Origin: Strix aluco | Lineage: Eukaryota > Chordata > Aves > Strigiformes > Strigidae | Length of the DNA: 64,000 nucleotides | Assembly (NCBI RefSeq): GCF_031877795.1 | Contig: NC_133933.1 | Coordinates: forward strand, 63,500,984 to 63,564,983 | Direction: 5' to 3' | Shown here: positions 1-13,423 of the stretch, piece by piece | Layout of the letters: each line of letters starts with the position of its first letter | How positions within the stretch are numbered: the first letter of the stretch is position 1 | Notes under the pieces: model-generated | The model's database searches: none | Seen by the model: the letters and a program-made list of their open reading frames with translations, nothing else | Told to the model about the DNA's origin: nothing | Program-made: the position numbers and the translations under genes

Positions 1-3000
1 AAGTGTAGCAAAATTTTCAGGCTGTATGTGCAAAAGTTGTACATCACTGAGCCCTGTGTTAATAGCCCTCTCTGTGTAGTTCTGTTGTAGCCTGGCTAGA
101 ATAATAGGTATGTGTTTGATTTAGCGTGTTGCTAGAGTGCAGCTGATAAACTAAAGCAAATCCAGAGGAGGAGAACAGGAAGATGAACTAGCACAGAAAA
201 AATAACAGAGTCAAGTATATGCAACTTAGTGAAAGAGTAACTGAGATGAAATGTAACAAGTTGTAAATGTTTATAGGATGTAAATGCTAAGGAGAAAGAA
301 AAATTACCTTATTGTAAAGCAAAGACAGAATCAAGAAAAAGACATTAGGAATAATGGAGTATGCTCCCAGAAGGAGTAGCAAAAGACCTATCCACTGGGA
401 ATTTAAACTAGTTTTGACAACACAGTAGAAAATACCAAATACTGTTCCCTGTTGCCAGGATTTGTTTTTAGTGATATAACAGCTTCTCCCTCTTGCTGCC
501 TCTCAGGGAACAAAATTAGTGCTTTATTAGTGCTTTCTCACTACAGAGAAGAAAATAATAAATTTCTTTTGCCCAGTGAAGTATCAGTCTAATATTTGTA
601 TTTCTGCTTGAAAAAGCATTACAAGATTTTTAGCAGGTGAAATACAGCTTTTCACACAAGAAGAGCTGCCCCTGGTGTAGCCTTCTCATCCTGGAGACAG
701 CAGTCTCCAGGCAGACTTCGGGTGTGGCACCCCTGAAATACAGAAGATGAGTGCTATAAATGCTGGATATTTAAGAAGTACATATGTTTCATACCTTTTG
801 AAAACAAAATATATTTTATAGCTACGAAGTCAACTGATGCAAAGCTGTGATAATACTGTGCCAGGTTCCCAGGCACAAACAGAATACTTCTCTTTCCAAA
901 GACACATCCTGAGCCTCACTCTTTCCTGTCATGGTGCTCAGGTCAGCCCACTTGGTAGCAACAACCGCTGCTTTGCCTACATTGGGTCTAACTGGGTTCT
1001 CATTACCTGTATTCTCCTTTTCACCTCATCTGCAGTTCCTGACAATTTTAATCCTCACCTGTTCCTTTTGCAGTCCCATCTGGATATGCTTTCTCCTCCA
1101 CTCTTTCAGCCATGGTCCTTTCATGATCTTGCTCTGCTCATAGTTTCTCTATCACTCCTGCCCTAATATTCATCAGCTTTCTGTGTTTTCTCCTCTGGTG
1201 CTTTTTTAAACTATCTAAATTAGATCCAATCCCACAGACAGCATTCAGTCAGCTCTCTTTTAATTGGAAGCTAGCTGCACTTAGCCCCACTGAAGTTAAG
1301 TGGATGTATTGACTTTGACTTCAAGCTTACACTTCTCACGTTTCTTGACTGTCTCAAAAGCAGGAAACTATGAAGTCTCTAGGCAGTACAAATACAGTGA
1401 TGTGTGCCATGCAGAAATCTTGCCTGGTTATAAGACTATTACTTGCTTGGCTTTTCAGTACTACCAGAATACTTTGGCAGGCTTTCTGCTAAGGTTAACA
1501 AAAGTTAGATAAATAAGGGCTTGGTGCACTTAGATACTTTATCATTCCTTAATGTGTCTCGCTATATCTGTGTATTCAGCCAGAAGAATGTTGGCCATGT
1601 TCCTGTCTCATTTCTAAATGCTGGCAAGCTAACTCTAATCAAGGTATTTCTTTTAACAGGATTGATTTAAGGCTAAGTGGAGTTCTCTACTCCTTGCAGC
1701 TTCAGGTCCTTCAAAAATGAGGGAACTTTGAACTTAGAAATAAAAGTATTAGCACTGTAGTTTTTCCCCCACTACACTTATTTTCCATCCTTTTTCCATG
1801 TTCTTCATGGAAGCCTTCCCTTCCCTCCTTTTCATAACTGTTACTCTACCTCTCTCTTCCTCATGCTTGAAGGTTCTGCAACATTCAGCCCTTTTCTATT
1901 AATTCTTGATGCCTCATTTCTCCTTTCTCTGGCCATAGCTACCATCATCTTATCTTTTTCTCTAACCTTGAAGGACAGATTAAGGGGGAAGACTAGATTC
2001 AATAGATGTTAGGTATAAAAATTGAAAAAGAGTGGTTGTAACTTAATCAGAGAAATAGGAGAATAAAAGAGGATAAAAGAGAGGACAAAACAAAAGTGGT
2101 TGAGAACACCCAAAAGGTGTTGCCTAAAGGAAGAAGGCAAAGAGGAAAAGAAACAAGAAAAGGAAGGAGAAGTGACGGAAGTGGGGACTGTGATCAAGTT
2201 TATATAGAAGAAATGATCAAACTTTATGCAGAAGGAAAACAAACCCCAGAAAATGTAGGAAAATCATGGACCCCCCTCCTGGGCAAAAGAAATGGAGCAG
2301 AAGGAAAGAAAGAGGTAAGGAATTCAAAGTTTGAAGTTGTTTCATTGCATTGTGTTTCACCTTTTTGGAAAAGTTACATACACAAGATCCATTCAAGATA
2401 ATAGGCTTGTATAAAATCATAGAAGATTTAATTATTATTTATGCAAACTGCACATATAATTTTGTCCCTGATTCAACACAGCACTCAAGCATTGGCTTAT
2501 TTCCCATGAAGTCAAGCAAAACTAAATATTTTACTCGAGATGAGCCTAAGCTCCCCCCAGATTACTCAAGATGTGCCAGTTGAATACCCTGCACTGAGGG
2601 TTCATGATTTGCCTTGTTCAAACACAGAAACCATCTCAAGTGGTTTTATTAAAATAAGTAAATAGGAAAGGGCTTGAAGGAAAAGGTGGAGCTGGACTGG
2701 ATAGTCGTGGGTACAACTTGCTGCTCATGTAGGCCCAGGGGGGCGAAGTTACTTTTTCCTTCTTCCTCCCAGCAGCATCTTTTATGCCAGTGTCTCTTTG
2801 GTGGCCAGTCTTGCTGTCCAAAGCTCTGACACTGTCAAAGTAGATGGCATTTTACTGCTATATGGTGTCCCCAGCCATCTGCTGCTATAGGCAGCAATAG
2901 GCCAGCCCTATGCAGTGCTGCTGCCTTGGTTTCCTGTGTGCTCCCATCTAGCTTTTGTTCCATGAGACAACAGAAAAGTTGTGCACCAGGCCTGACAGTC

Positions 3001-4210
3001 CTGGGGAGCACTTGCTGCACTAACATAGTCTTGAAGTTCACTGGATCCTTATCCAGCTGAGCACTAACATGGCACTGAGTTTCATTTACAGTTCTAGTCC
3101 CTCTTTACCCAGCAGCTTACTGGGGATGTCACTGCCCAGTATTCCATCTCTGCATGTGCTCTGGGTCTATCATACAGAGACCAACCTATAAACTATTTGC
3201 TATCCACTGTTATTCTGCACATGAAGTCATATTCAGCATTTTAGGAATTAATTTGATACCTGGTTTACTTGAGTAGGATTTGGCTTTTCAGGCTGGGTTG
3301 AGCAGAGTTGGGAGCTGGTTTTGGCAGAGATGAAGTCACAATCACAACAGAAGTGAATAAATGAGATTCCATCTATTTATAGCCAAAAAAAAAGACATCA
3401 AATAAGGGATTCCACAGGACAGTTCATGCACTAAACGTCACATACACCTCAGCACAAGTGTTGCTAAGAAATTTGTAAATGAATCACATAATATAAAGTC
3501 ATGGTTACCACCTGGTCACCCAGTGTTCACATCAACACCCTTAGGAGTTGAGGGTCACTCTGTCCTCTAAATATCAAGTCAGTATTGTCTTCCTGTTCCC
3601 AAGTGAAATGAGGGTGTCGGTTTTACCCACTGGTCACTTTTCCAGACTACCTGGAAAAACTGTAGCTGTCTTGGCCATCTACAGATCAGGAGCTTTCAAT
3701 TGAGCAGAAAGGAAGTTTTTCAATGGGCAGCAAGAGAGATAAGAAATCTTCTAATAAAGATTTCACTTCTCAATGAAATAGGCATCCAGGCAGGCAGGAA
3801 GCAGGTTGAAGGCATACAGGCAGCAGATAAATCCTCCAGCTCCACTTTCCTTATCCCATCTCTGCAGCACAATGCATTGAATTGTCATCTGCCATTTGTG
3901 TATTCATTCTAATTCTTTCTGCCTTGTTATTCTGTCAATTTCTTAATCTATTTACACTGACTTTATTTTCAGTGTGTCTATTGTTACAGCAAATCCTAGA
4001 ATTGCCTTGGGTGTTGTCTGAAAATGGCCATTATCAAATCATAATGCCTACCCAGATGAGGAACTGTAAAGGCCCTAGGCATCAGTAGGAGTCCTTAGCT
4101 GCCTGCTTTTTAGACCTGCATATCAATTTCCACCATGGAGGATCTGCTGCAGTATTATAAGGTGAATAGGTGTTTTAAAATTTGGATTAGTGGCTCAACC
4201 AAAATGTTCA

Positions 4211-4213
4211 CTT

Positions 4214-4250
<37 letters not shown>

Positions 4251-4255
4251 TTTTC
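4211..4255. repeat. CT-rich microsatellite
   Basis: An imperfect (CT)n pyrimidine tract of about 45 bases, with interrupting CCC and TTT runs, ends in a T run. It is a simple repeat with no gene nearby. Confidence 0.9.
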
Positions 4256-4380
4256 ACATTAATAAACTTGCTATCTCCATCTTTTGTTGGTAAACTATAT
4301 AAAAATGCAAATGATCCAGAATCCAATTAATTTCTGGAAGGTTGCAGCTGTTTTGGGCCCTATTCACAAAGACATGTGGT

Positions 4381-4416
4381 GTGCGTGCGTGTGTGTGTGT
4401 ATGCGTGTGTATGCAT
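4381..4416. repeat. GT/AT microsatellite, alternating purine-pyrimidine
   Basis: About 36 bases alternate strictly purine-pyrimidine (GTGC, GTGT and ATGC units). It is a simple repeat that could in principle adopt Z-DNA. Confidence 0.85.
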
Positions 4417-7214
4417 CTGATTGCTAAGAAAATCAGGCCTTATTATTGAAGCCTTGACTCTCAAAATTTGAGCTATTGTTCACTGCCAGTGCTGATGCAA
4501 ACAGATAATTTCCAAATTGTATTCCATGTTTATTAAAGTGGTAGAAAATGTGGCTAATTTCAGACAAAGCTGAGAAAAGGTGGAGCTTGAGAGCTGAAAT
4601 AGGAGATCTGGGAAATCTGTTTCTATTACAACAAAGAAAAGTTTATCTAATATCTCAAAAAGCATTAATTACTGTGAGGCTCAGGCGAACACATTGTGGA
4701 TTTCTTCATTGGTTTTGTCATTCTTCATTGCTTTATTCTACTACTGTGAGTTGTTTGGCTTCATTTTGTGTTTTGGTTTTTTTTGCTTATATCTAATGTG
4801 TAGTTATGAAATTGAGACCATCCTGGGAATATTTTTCATTACCCCAGCTCAGGCTTCAAACAGAAATTTATCTAGACCAGACAGTTTGAAGTAATGTATG
4901 TAATTGTTCCTGTCATTGGTTGAACTTGGGCAAGACACTCAGGACTGATTCTTTAATCTGTATTTTTATATTAAGGGGCTCCATTTATGGCTGCCCAGTT
5001 TGCACCTGCAGCTGGAACCACAAACATCAAAGCACACAAAACTAACAACATTGCGAGTGCATAGGTCTTGGTCTACTGTGTATCTGTTCCCCCATATTAA
5101 CGTGTTATCCATGAGCCACAAAATCAACAGTGTTTAATTTTCTATGATATTTATGTCTTCATGTGCTCCTGTTTGCCTTTTCTATTGTCCAATACAGGTT
5201 AAGCATATTTCTGTCAGCCGGATGTTAGCAATCTCTCTCCCCTACCTAATGAACCTCAAAGGAGCTTAATATCCATGAGACCTCTTCCCCTGTGCCCTTC
5301 TATTTGTTTAAGTTGGCCAACAGTTCAAAATTTATGCAAGTGAAGAGAGCCAGGGCTGACGACAGCATGATCGTATACCAGGCTGAAAAGGGGACATTTT
5401 TCTTAGTTGCAGATAATCTTGGAATCTTATTTCATTTATTCTTAAAACAAGCTTTTGGTATTTTCCTATAATAGTCACTAAAGAAGCACAGATGCTGCTG
5501 ACAAGGAAGGCTGAACTTACAAACATAATTTGTCATTTTTACTGTGCTACAAGCATTTGGTGAAATTTTAGCCATCATGGAAGTCCTGCATTTAAGATAC
5601 ATAGTAGCTTATTAGACATATGTAGAACAAGTCCTCCTCAGTTCATTATAGTCAGCAGTTTCAGCAGTGAGTGCATACAAGGCTAAATCCAGCCTTGTGC
5701 AGAGAGCTTGTGTCAGGTCAGAGCATCATATAAATCCCACCTGAGCTCTAAAAATAGAATTCCAAAGTGGAATTTAAAGCCCTGTAATAGCGTCTGGTAC
5801 AGACAAGAATCTAACAAAGAGGAGACCGTTTTTGCCAAGGTTGTGATACCCTCTCTAAATACAGTCCCGCAAGCATCAATCCACAGAGGCAGCAACCAGG
5901 CCAGTTTCTCCAGGCATGGCTATTCACTGAATAATGTGCTGAGGTGCCTTCATTAATAAGAATAGGCTCCTCTATGGGCAATAAGCTGAAGGCTGCTCTC
6001 TTCCCTGGGAAAGAGCCAAAGCTTTTGATCAGATAACTGGGGTTTTAAGTTTAATATTTTACAGGGAGAGCTTTTCTTCTTTTGGCTTTGTTGTAACTGA
6101 TAATGCACCGAGATAATGCATATTGGGAGCACTGATAACAGAAAGAATAAGCAGATCTATAGCAAGAAAAATGGGAGAGAGGCTCCCATCTCAAGCACTG
6201 TTCTGGAAAGACTGGGAGGAGAGAGAGAATCGATAAGGTTATGTGTGGATCAGCTGTAACTACTTGTCTTGCTGCCAAAGCAACATTTGATGTGAGAGCC
6301 TTTCAGGTGAGCTTACCATTACAGGGTGAAATCAGTGTGGCAGAGGCTGGGTGTAGTCCTTGTGTAGGATACTTTATTTCCTGTATACATGTAGTCTCCC
6401 TTTGAGTAAAGAGTACTAAGGGTTCAGGCAATGTCTTCATTCAGAAGCACTGAGAAAGCACCAAAGAGTTCCCAGAGTAACATCTCTGGTAGAGACATGA
6501 GGACAGACTGAACTCCCCTGCTGCTTGCCAGAGTCCAGAGCACAATTATTTCACAAAATTATGCAATATATATAAGGTCTTAAAACTGAGAGGGTCCTTG
6601 CATGCAAAGAAGGAGAATTTAGAAGAGTGTAACAAACAGCTCCATCTGGTGATGCCATCTTTATAGCAATGTATTTAAGTCTCTTTTATATAGCCCCCTC
6701 CCCCAGTCTTCTTTCAAATTTAGATCCTTTTCTTCTTTCCCAGTTGGCTTCATTATCTGAAATCATTCAGATTTCATTATAGTGAACAAAGTATAAATAT
6801 TTCTTTAAGGTAGAGACTACACTGGAAGATTATGGGAGAGTCTGGCAAATTGTCCCAGATCACTAGATAAGGTGATCTCTGTCATAATTCATTTGAGAGT
6901 AGAAGGAGGAAAAGTGTCTCTCTCTGGTATAAGAAATGTCCTGTTAAAGTAATCAAAGAAAATAAAGAGATTGATTCATGTGAGTTAAGAAGAAATTTGT
7001 GAAGCTTAAAGGGCCTACTTCTGCAAAGTGGGCATTGCCTTCTGCTAGCTACTAGTTATCCTTAATCTGTATTGACATAAAGTTTGAGATACCTACCATT
7101 TGTCTGAATTGTATAACACGTGTGTTATTCATTCCCTCATCTTCCTCCCTCATCTTAGTCAGTCAACCACATTTTGAGTATCCCAGATGCAGCAATCTCT
7201 TAGAAGAATGTAAG

Positions 7215-8590
7215 ATCATATTAAGAGCCATTACTAGTAAGACCAAAGGCCCATCTAGCTCAGCACCTGTCTCTGCATGATACTTGCTCTTGCTGCTCTC
7301 CCGGACTCCAGCTGTGTTAATCCTGAATAGATATAGTCTCTGTATTTTTGGTAATACTCAGCAGGTGATTGATGTACTTTCTAGTTTCCCTTTAAGTCTG
7401 TGCATCCACAGCATCATCAGGCGATGATTTTCACAGGTCTACCACCCATTGTACAAACAAGCACTTGTGTTTGTTTTTTTGAATGTAGTTCTTACTATCT
7501 TCATTTGATGTTCCCTAGTTCTCACGTGGGAAGGGTCAAGATCCATCCTGTTCGTGGTGTTCATGATTTCTCAGTCTTCTGTCACATTCTTACATGGCAT
7601 TCTTTTTCCAGGTGAAAGTGCGCTAGCATCTCCTGTTGTAGTTGCTGAGTACCTTTCCTTAATATGAAGGCTGCTCTGCAGCTTTGATCATCTTTGTTGC
7701 TTTCCTCTGAAACTTCCTGTTTTACGTGTATCATTTCTGAAAGAAGGGTACCAGACAGTATTCAGCACACAGTATTCAATGTGGGGTTGAGTGATGGTTT
7801 TCTGTAGCAGCACAGTGATGTTCTCTGGTTTGTTCTTCATTTATTTCCCAGTATTTTCTAACATTTGACTTGCCTTCTTGACTGCTATTAAGCATCAGGT
7901 TGACATTTTCGTAGGACTATCTATCATAACCCCAGATCTATCTCCTAAGTAGTAATGATCAACTCTATCATATTAATATGTGGAGTTAGAATTGTTTTTC
8001 TCATGTGCATTGCTTTCCATTTATCTACAGTGAATTTCATTTGTCATTTAATTGCCCAGCCATGCAGACTCATAAGGTTCCTCTGTAAGTTTTTTTTTTT
8101 TTTGGTCACTGCTTGCCCTTGTTATCTTGAATAATTCCGCATCATCATCAAACTTCCTGAACTCCCTACTCACCCACTTTCCCCAATCATTTACGAATAC
8201 ACTGACTATCCCAGGTGCCAGCTCAGATCCCAGTGGAACTCCAAGGGTGGAACACACTCTATTGCAAAAACCATCCATTCACTTTTCCTCTCTGTATCCT
8301 ATCCTTTAACCAGTTACTTATCCATGCAGGGACATTTCCCTTTATCCCATCACTGCTCAGCTTTCTTAAAAACCTTCTGTGAAGGATTTTTTAGAAGACT
8401 TTTGGAAATCCAAGTAGATTATGTCAACTGAATTAACACCAACCATATACATGTTGATCTCTTTACAGAACTCTGGTAAATTTGGAAGACGAGACACCCC
8501 ATTATGAAAGCCATGTTGACTTTGCCAGGTGGATTAAAGTTATTACCTGCACTTTCTTAAGCTATTACTAATTTTATAAGTAGACAAATA
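7215..8590 (-). mobile_element. Ancient CR1/L3-type LINE fragment (3' part with RT remnant)
   Basis: Read on the minus strand, this block matches the 3' half of the old amniote CR1/L3 family of non-LTR retrotransposons. At 8226-8242 the reverse complement encodes a GVPxGS-like motif (GVPLGS), typical of the CR1 reverse transcriptase. About 80 bases further on, at 8141-8152, it encodes FDDD where active elements have FADD. The rest of the block (about 8040 down to 7215) is colinear, by recognition, with the conserved non-coding-looking tail of this family. It includes the stretch near 7242 with the phrase gcccatctagctcagcacc. Stops and indels break the frame, so the element is dead. The longest open remnant spans 8048-8278. 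A poly-T run at 8090-8104 interrupts the copy. Edges are approximate because no consensus alignment could be run. Confidence 0.8.
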
Positions 8591-10860
8591 CAGTGTATTC
8601 AGTTATTCCAACAAATATTCTTTAAACCTTAACTGAGAGGTGTTTATTTGGATGGTTAGGCAGGATGGCTAGTAATACGTTACTTGGTATATACACTTTT
8701 TCCATGTTGAACCCAGTGCTCTACTATCTTATGGACACCACAAAGATGGTTATTCTAGTCAAAGGGAAGGAACTACAGGTATGTACTATAGCACTCACTG
8801 CTTGGGGGCATGTGCACTGGTGATCCCACATCAGGGTTGCTTGCATCCCTACACACCAAGAAGATTAAGTCATCTCAATGACTTAGTGACTTCTGTTACC
8901 ACTTAGTTTAGCAATAGGACAGAGGTGCCAAAGGTGATGTAAAAAATATACCTAAAAAGGTCGTTTGTAATCCATGCACCCCAAGTGTTATGCCAAATAT
9001 TTCTGAGTATTAAGCACTGTCACTTTATTTATTTACTTTTTCCATTTTGCATAATGCAGCAATAACCTATTGATTTGTCATGATATAAGTTTAGTACTGG
9101 GCTTAAGTCCTCTCTGTTACACCTATCATCATTTTATTCAGCCTGGTAGAAAAGACATAGGAATAGTGATGAAAAATGCCAAGAAAAAAAATTACTTTGG
9201 AGGGTTAGTTCTTTTTTTCTGTGTGTCTGCACCCTATTAACATGCCATCTGCTGCTAGGACATAGATTCATTTACCATTACAGTGTTCTAACATGATTAC
9301 CTTTTCTCCCCCCTCAAAAGCCACAAAGGGGCTAAATATAGATTTACTTAACATTCTAGGGAAAGAGGCGGTCCTTGCCCTAGACACAATTGTTCTCTTG
9401 ATTTTGAGAGCATTACCACTAGCATTAAATGTAATTTACTTTATCTGATGACAGTTTGCTGAACAAGATCTTAAGTTTTAATAGGATCAGGACATAGATG
9501 GTAAGTGGAGAGAAGAGAAAAGCATTGTGGGTGGAATTCATCCCACCCCATTACCCCTTCCTTAACTAAGAACAAATTGAGCACAAAGAAGAGATTACAC
9601 CATCTCCAGGAGGTGGGCCAAGTTAGAGGACATCAGCACATCCAGTCTCCCGGCTGGAACAGAATCTGACACCCTGCTGCATTTCCCCTGGTGGGTTGTT
9701 GCCCTGCTGTAGAACAGTTGTGAACTCATTACTCAGATACATGCTTCTCTCCTCTCTATTCACCACTGCACTCCTAATTACCCTCTAGTTTATGATAGCT
9801 AGTACGGGCTCATGCAGTTGCTCAGGATACCTGTTCTGTAAGCCATCCACCCTTTACACAGAAGAACCTTTTTTTTTTATGTCTCATACTATCACGGGCA
9901 AATTTCATAGTATGATAAAGCCCTTCACCAATCAAAGCATCTAGTGTTAGAGGAGAAATTGGTTTCTCATTCAGAGTTATGGGACTATTATGACCTCCCA
10001 CATTACTGCTGGTTCATTTGCAATCAGCTTTTTCATTATCTTTCAGCTACACCGGACCAGAATTATGTTAATTGCCCATTAACTACAGTTGGGTGATTCA
10101 TTTATTCTTTTAATTTAGAGTATCGAAAATGGATCTAACCTCTATTTTGCTTTTAAAACTTTCTGATACAATCTCTGCCATTACTGAGGTGAAAGTAGAA
10201 ACAAGATATCAATAAAGCCATGTCCTTCACTGGGTACGGAGCCTCCACGGACAGCACGAGATCCTGTATTTCTTGCAAGGTATTCTGCAAAGAATGACAA
10301 ACGAGTCTATCGGAAGAGTTAATTTCTTTTTCATGCCTTTTCTGCTGGAGTAGATTTTCCTTTAAGGATACTGGAGTTTCTTAATTTTGCTTTTCACTGT
10401 GTTATTTCTGCCTCTTAAAGGGGTTTGTACTTCAAGGTTTAAATCACCCTATACCTAGCAAAAATTTGGATAAGTCTTCTACGTGGCAAGCTTATCAAAC
10501 ATCTGTGGAGTTTTCTGCAGCTGGGATGTGTGGCCAGTCTCACCCAGAATACCAGTTCCAACACTGTTTATTCCTTTGGATTGTCAGGATTCTGGAGCTT
10601 TGTATTCCTTTACAGGGGTGAAGGGGTAGTTGAGAATTTTACTTTCAGATGTTTTTTCTGTGGATGCCTCAAAACTGTGGACTGGGAGCTTTCTCATCTC
10701 TATTATCTATAACAGATTGTATATTAACTTAAGTTTTCCCCTGTAGCAACATGTAGGTGTTTGTGATAATTGTTGGAAGATAGAGTTCTCAGTTGAAGTG
10801 TACAAATACTTAAGTATAACTTTACTGAATTAGCCTAATTTATATGCCTCCAGCACTTAC

Positions 10861-10880
10861 ATGAATGAATGAATGAATGT
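10861..10880. repeat. Short (ATGA)n tetranucleotide repeat
   Basis: Four to five ATGA/GAAT units occur in tandem in otherwise unique AT-rich DNA. Confidence 0.8.
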
Positions 10881-13412
10881 ATCACTTATAAGGAGGAACA
10901 TATTAATCCTTACCTAATTGTAGATTCTGAAAGAAGAACTTTCTACATTTTCCCAGTTTGTACTATCATAGTATTATCTAGAGACCTTAACCAAGGATCC
11001 AGATACCACTCAGTGGTATACAGGTTAGTAAGAAAGAAAACACACTAAGCCTCTGAGAGCTTATACTCCAAGTGTGGTAAGATAAAGGAGGTGACAGAAT
11101 AGGTGAAGTGGTTTGGGAACAGGAGAAGCACAAGGCCGCAGAGGGCATTTGTACATTGTGCACTGGAATGTAGTTGAGAGGGCTCTGGAGTGGGGAACCC
11201 CAGAGCGTCTAAAAAGATAAAGAACAGGCCGAAAGTAGGTTTGAGGGAAGCCAGATGTCACTGTAGGATGGAGTTATTAGGGCAGCTGGAAGGCCTGGGG
11301 AAAGTATAAAAGACTTTGAATTGCAGCAGGAAGAAAAAGGAAGGTTCCATTGGATCACAGGGGTGTTTTGGTGTAGGCAGGGCAAGACTTCAGTTATTAT
11401 TTTTATTGGACCAAATCAGATGAGCATTTGGGCCTGCAGGTGCACCGGCAGGTTTAAAAAACCTGACATTTGAGCATGTCAATTTTTCCGTTTTTTCAAC
11501 TGGAGTTCTTGTGCAAGGAAAAGTAAGAAGTAAAAAGAGGAAGACTTGGAGTATGAAAGAAGCAAATAGGCAGTGTTTTACTTTATCATTCCAGGGGGAT
11601 TTAAAATTACTTAGATTATTAGATTACAAATACTATACACTTAAAACAATCATTTTCAACAGAAAAATGCAATGAAATGGATGTGGGTTTTTGAGTTACA
11701 TAGATATATGTCTTTATGAAGAATGTCTAAATTTCACAATATATAAAGTCAAACTTTGTCTTCTTTTTTTATGCCATCCTTTTTTTTTTTTTTACTCCCC
11801 TTTTTAGTACTTCGCTTTATTCTCTGTTTTTCTTTCTGCATGTTTTTGTTGCCCATCTTTCTTTAACATCTGTGTTCTTTTCAATTAGCTTCTAATTTTC
11901 CCTTTCTATACATCCTCAGGCCCTGGCTTTGCAGATTCCTGTACAAGACTCTTCACATGGAAATCAACAGTATTTTAATCACATAAATGTCATTAGTGTT
12001 ACAGGATTAGGAATAAAATATCACTGACTCGCTATTAAACAATAGTTTTTCGACAGAATTAACAATTTTTTTTTTTCTCAGAGAAGGATTTGCAAATAAA
12101 CTAGAAGCGTGTAGACCTTTATTTTTCTGAACACTGAAGGGTTGCCTACACAGACAATTGAATTTTTGAGGGTTTTACATGTCAGTATCTTTTTTATCAA
12201 AAAGATGCAGAGCAGAAATGTATTTTATGCTGTAGTCTCAATTCCACAGGTTGCATGTTTTATCATGATTTTGCAGTATGGCAAAACCCACAAGATCCGT
12301 AAATCTGGTATTGTCACAAAACCATTCAAATTTGCTTGATCAGCTTCTACCCATTACCATGAATTATGTCTACGAAAAGCAAGTGTCTCTCACACAGTTA
12401 TGGCTGCACTCTAGAAGTCCAGAGGTTAATTCAGCATCTTAAAACATGGCTGTTGCTTGCAGCAGACCCTTTAGCTTCTGTTTGCATAGCATCCCTTCCC
12501 AAACTCTTTCTTGATCGCCTAATCACAGTCATCTTCTTGGAGAGGGTAGCAGCCTTGTAATTAATCATCTCTGTACTGTGACTGGAACATCCAAGCCACT
12601 TGCCTGTCTTCCAGCATCTTTATAGTGAATGGCACCACTCTGTAGAGTTAAGCAGTATCATGTTGTAAAGACATAAATTCAGCCAAAGGGGCAGCTAGAA
12701 GGAAGGAATACCACAGATAAGCAGAGTAGGTCCAGTGTGGCTCAGCCTCTCAACATGGGCAAATTTCTTGCAGGTACCCTGTATTAATGCAAGTAGATTA
12801 AATTACTGAAAGAATGAAACTGTAAAGATAAAAATAGGAAAATATTAGACTCCAAGAATCATACTAATTTAGCTGCTTTTGCATGGATAGATTGTTTCCT
12901 CACTCCACTTTTTAAAAGCCAGAGGCCTGGAAGTACTTAATGAAGCTGCTGAGGTGTGTGTCTGCTGGAACACTTGTTGATTTTATGTACACACAGATAC
13001 ACATACATGTGTGTTCAACAGCTTCTGAATTGAGGTCCCACTCCCTGATTAAGATTGATTGATTTAGCCATTCCTAAACTGCCTATATTTATTCATCACA
13101 GTAATCAATGTTATAATACTGTGTTGTAAAATATGCAGAATGCAGGATATGGAGAGAGTTCAAGTCAACTTTGCTTCTGGAATCTCAATCATTTCATTGC
13201 TGATAATTTTCATTTAAATACATAATCTTAAATCTTGACTTAAAATTTTTAATATAATACTTTTCTATATTTTATTAAGTGTTCAGGATCGGATGATTAG
13301 TTCATTTGCCCATGAACTGGTAAGGGAGAAGGCTGAGATTCCCAGGTTTTATAAAAGAGTCAGCAGAAAGCACTAGCTGGAGGTGCAATCATTTTTCCAC
13401 ATACGAATGCTA

Positions 13413-13423
13413 CCCTCTGCTGG
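13413..13423 (-). promoter_or_regulatory. CTCF-like core motif (minus orientation)
   Basis: CCCTCTGCTGG fits every position of the reverse CTCF core CCMYCTRSTGG. The flanking bases are not the usual GCGC, and an 11-base degenerate match occurs often by chance. Occupancy is unknown. Confidence 0.3.

Larger units (their letters stand above)
1..7214. other. Intergenic AT-rich DNA, no gene seen
   Basis: No open frame here looks like a coding exon. The frames are short, have no recognisable domains, and lack a consistent pair of splice sites. The stretch holds simple repeats near 4211-4416, listed separately. By comparison with the human order ARID1B, TMEM242, ZDHHC14, this would be the spacer between ARID1B and TMEM242. 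The very long, well conserved last coding exon of ARID1B would be obvious and is absent. Confidence 0.6.

Noticed and set aside
2096..2401. 101-codon Lys/Glu-rich plus-strand frame ending near a GTAAGG
   Set aside because: It comes from purine-rich DNA. No acceptor or homologue is recognised.
8048..8278. 76-codon minus-strand frame as a gene
   Set aside because: It is a decayed piece of the CR1/L3 reverse transcriptase.
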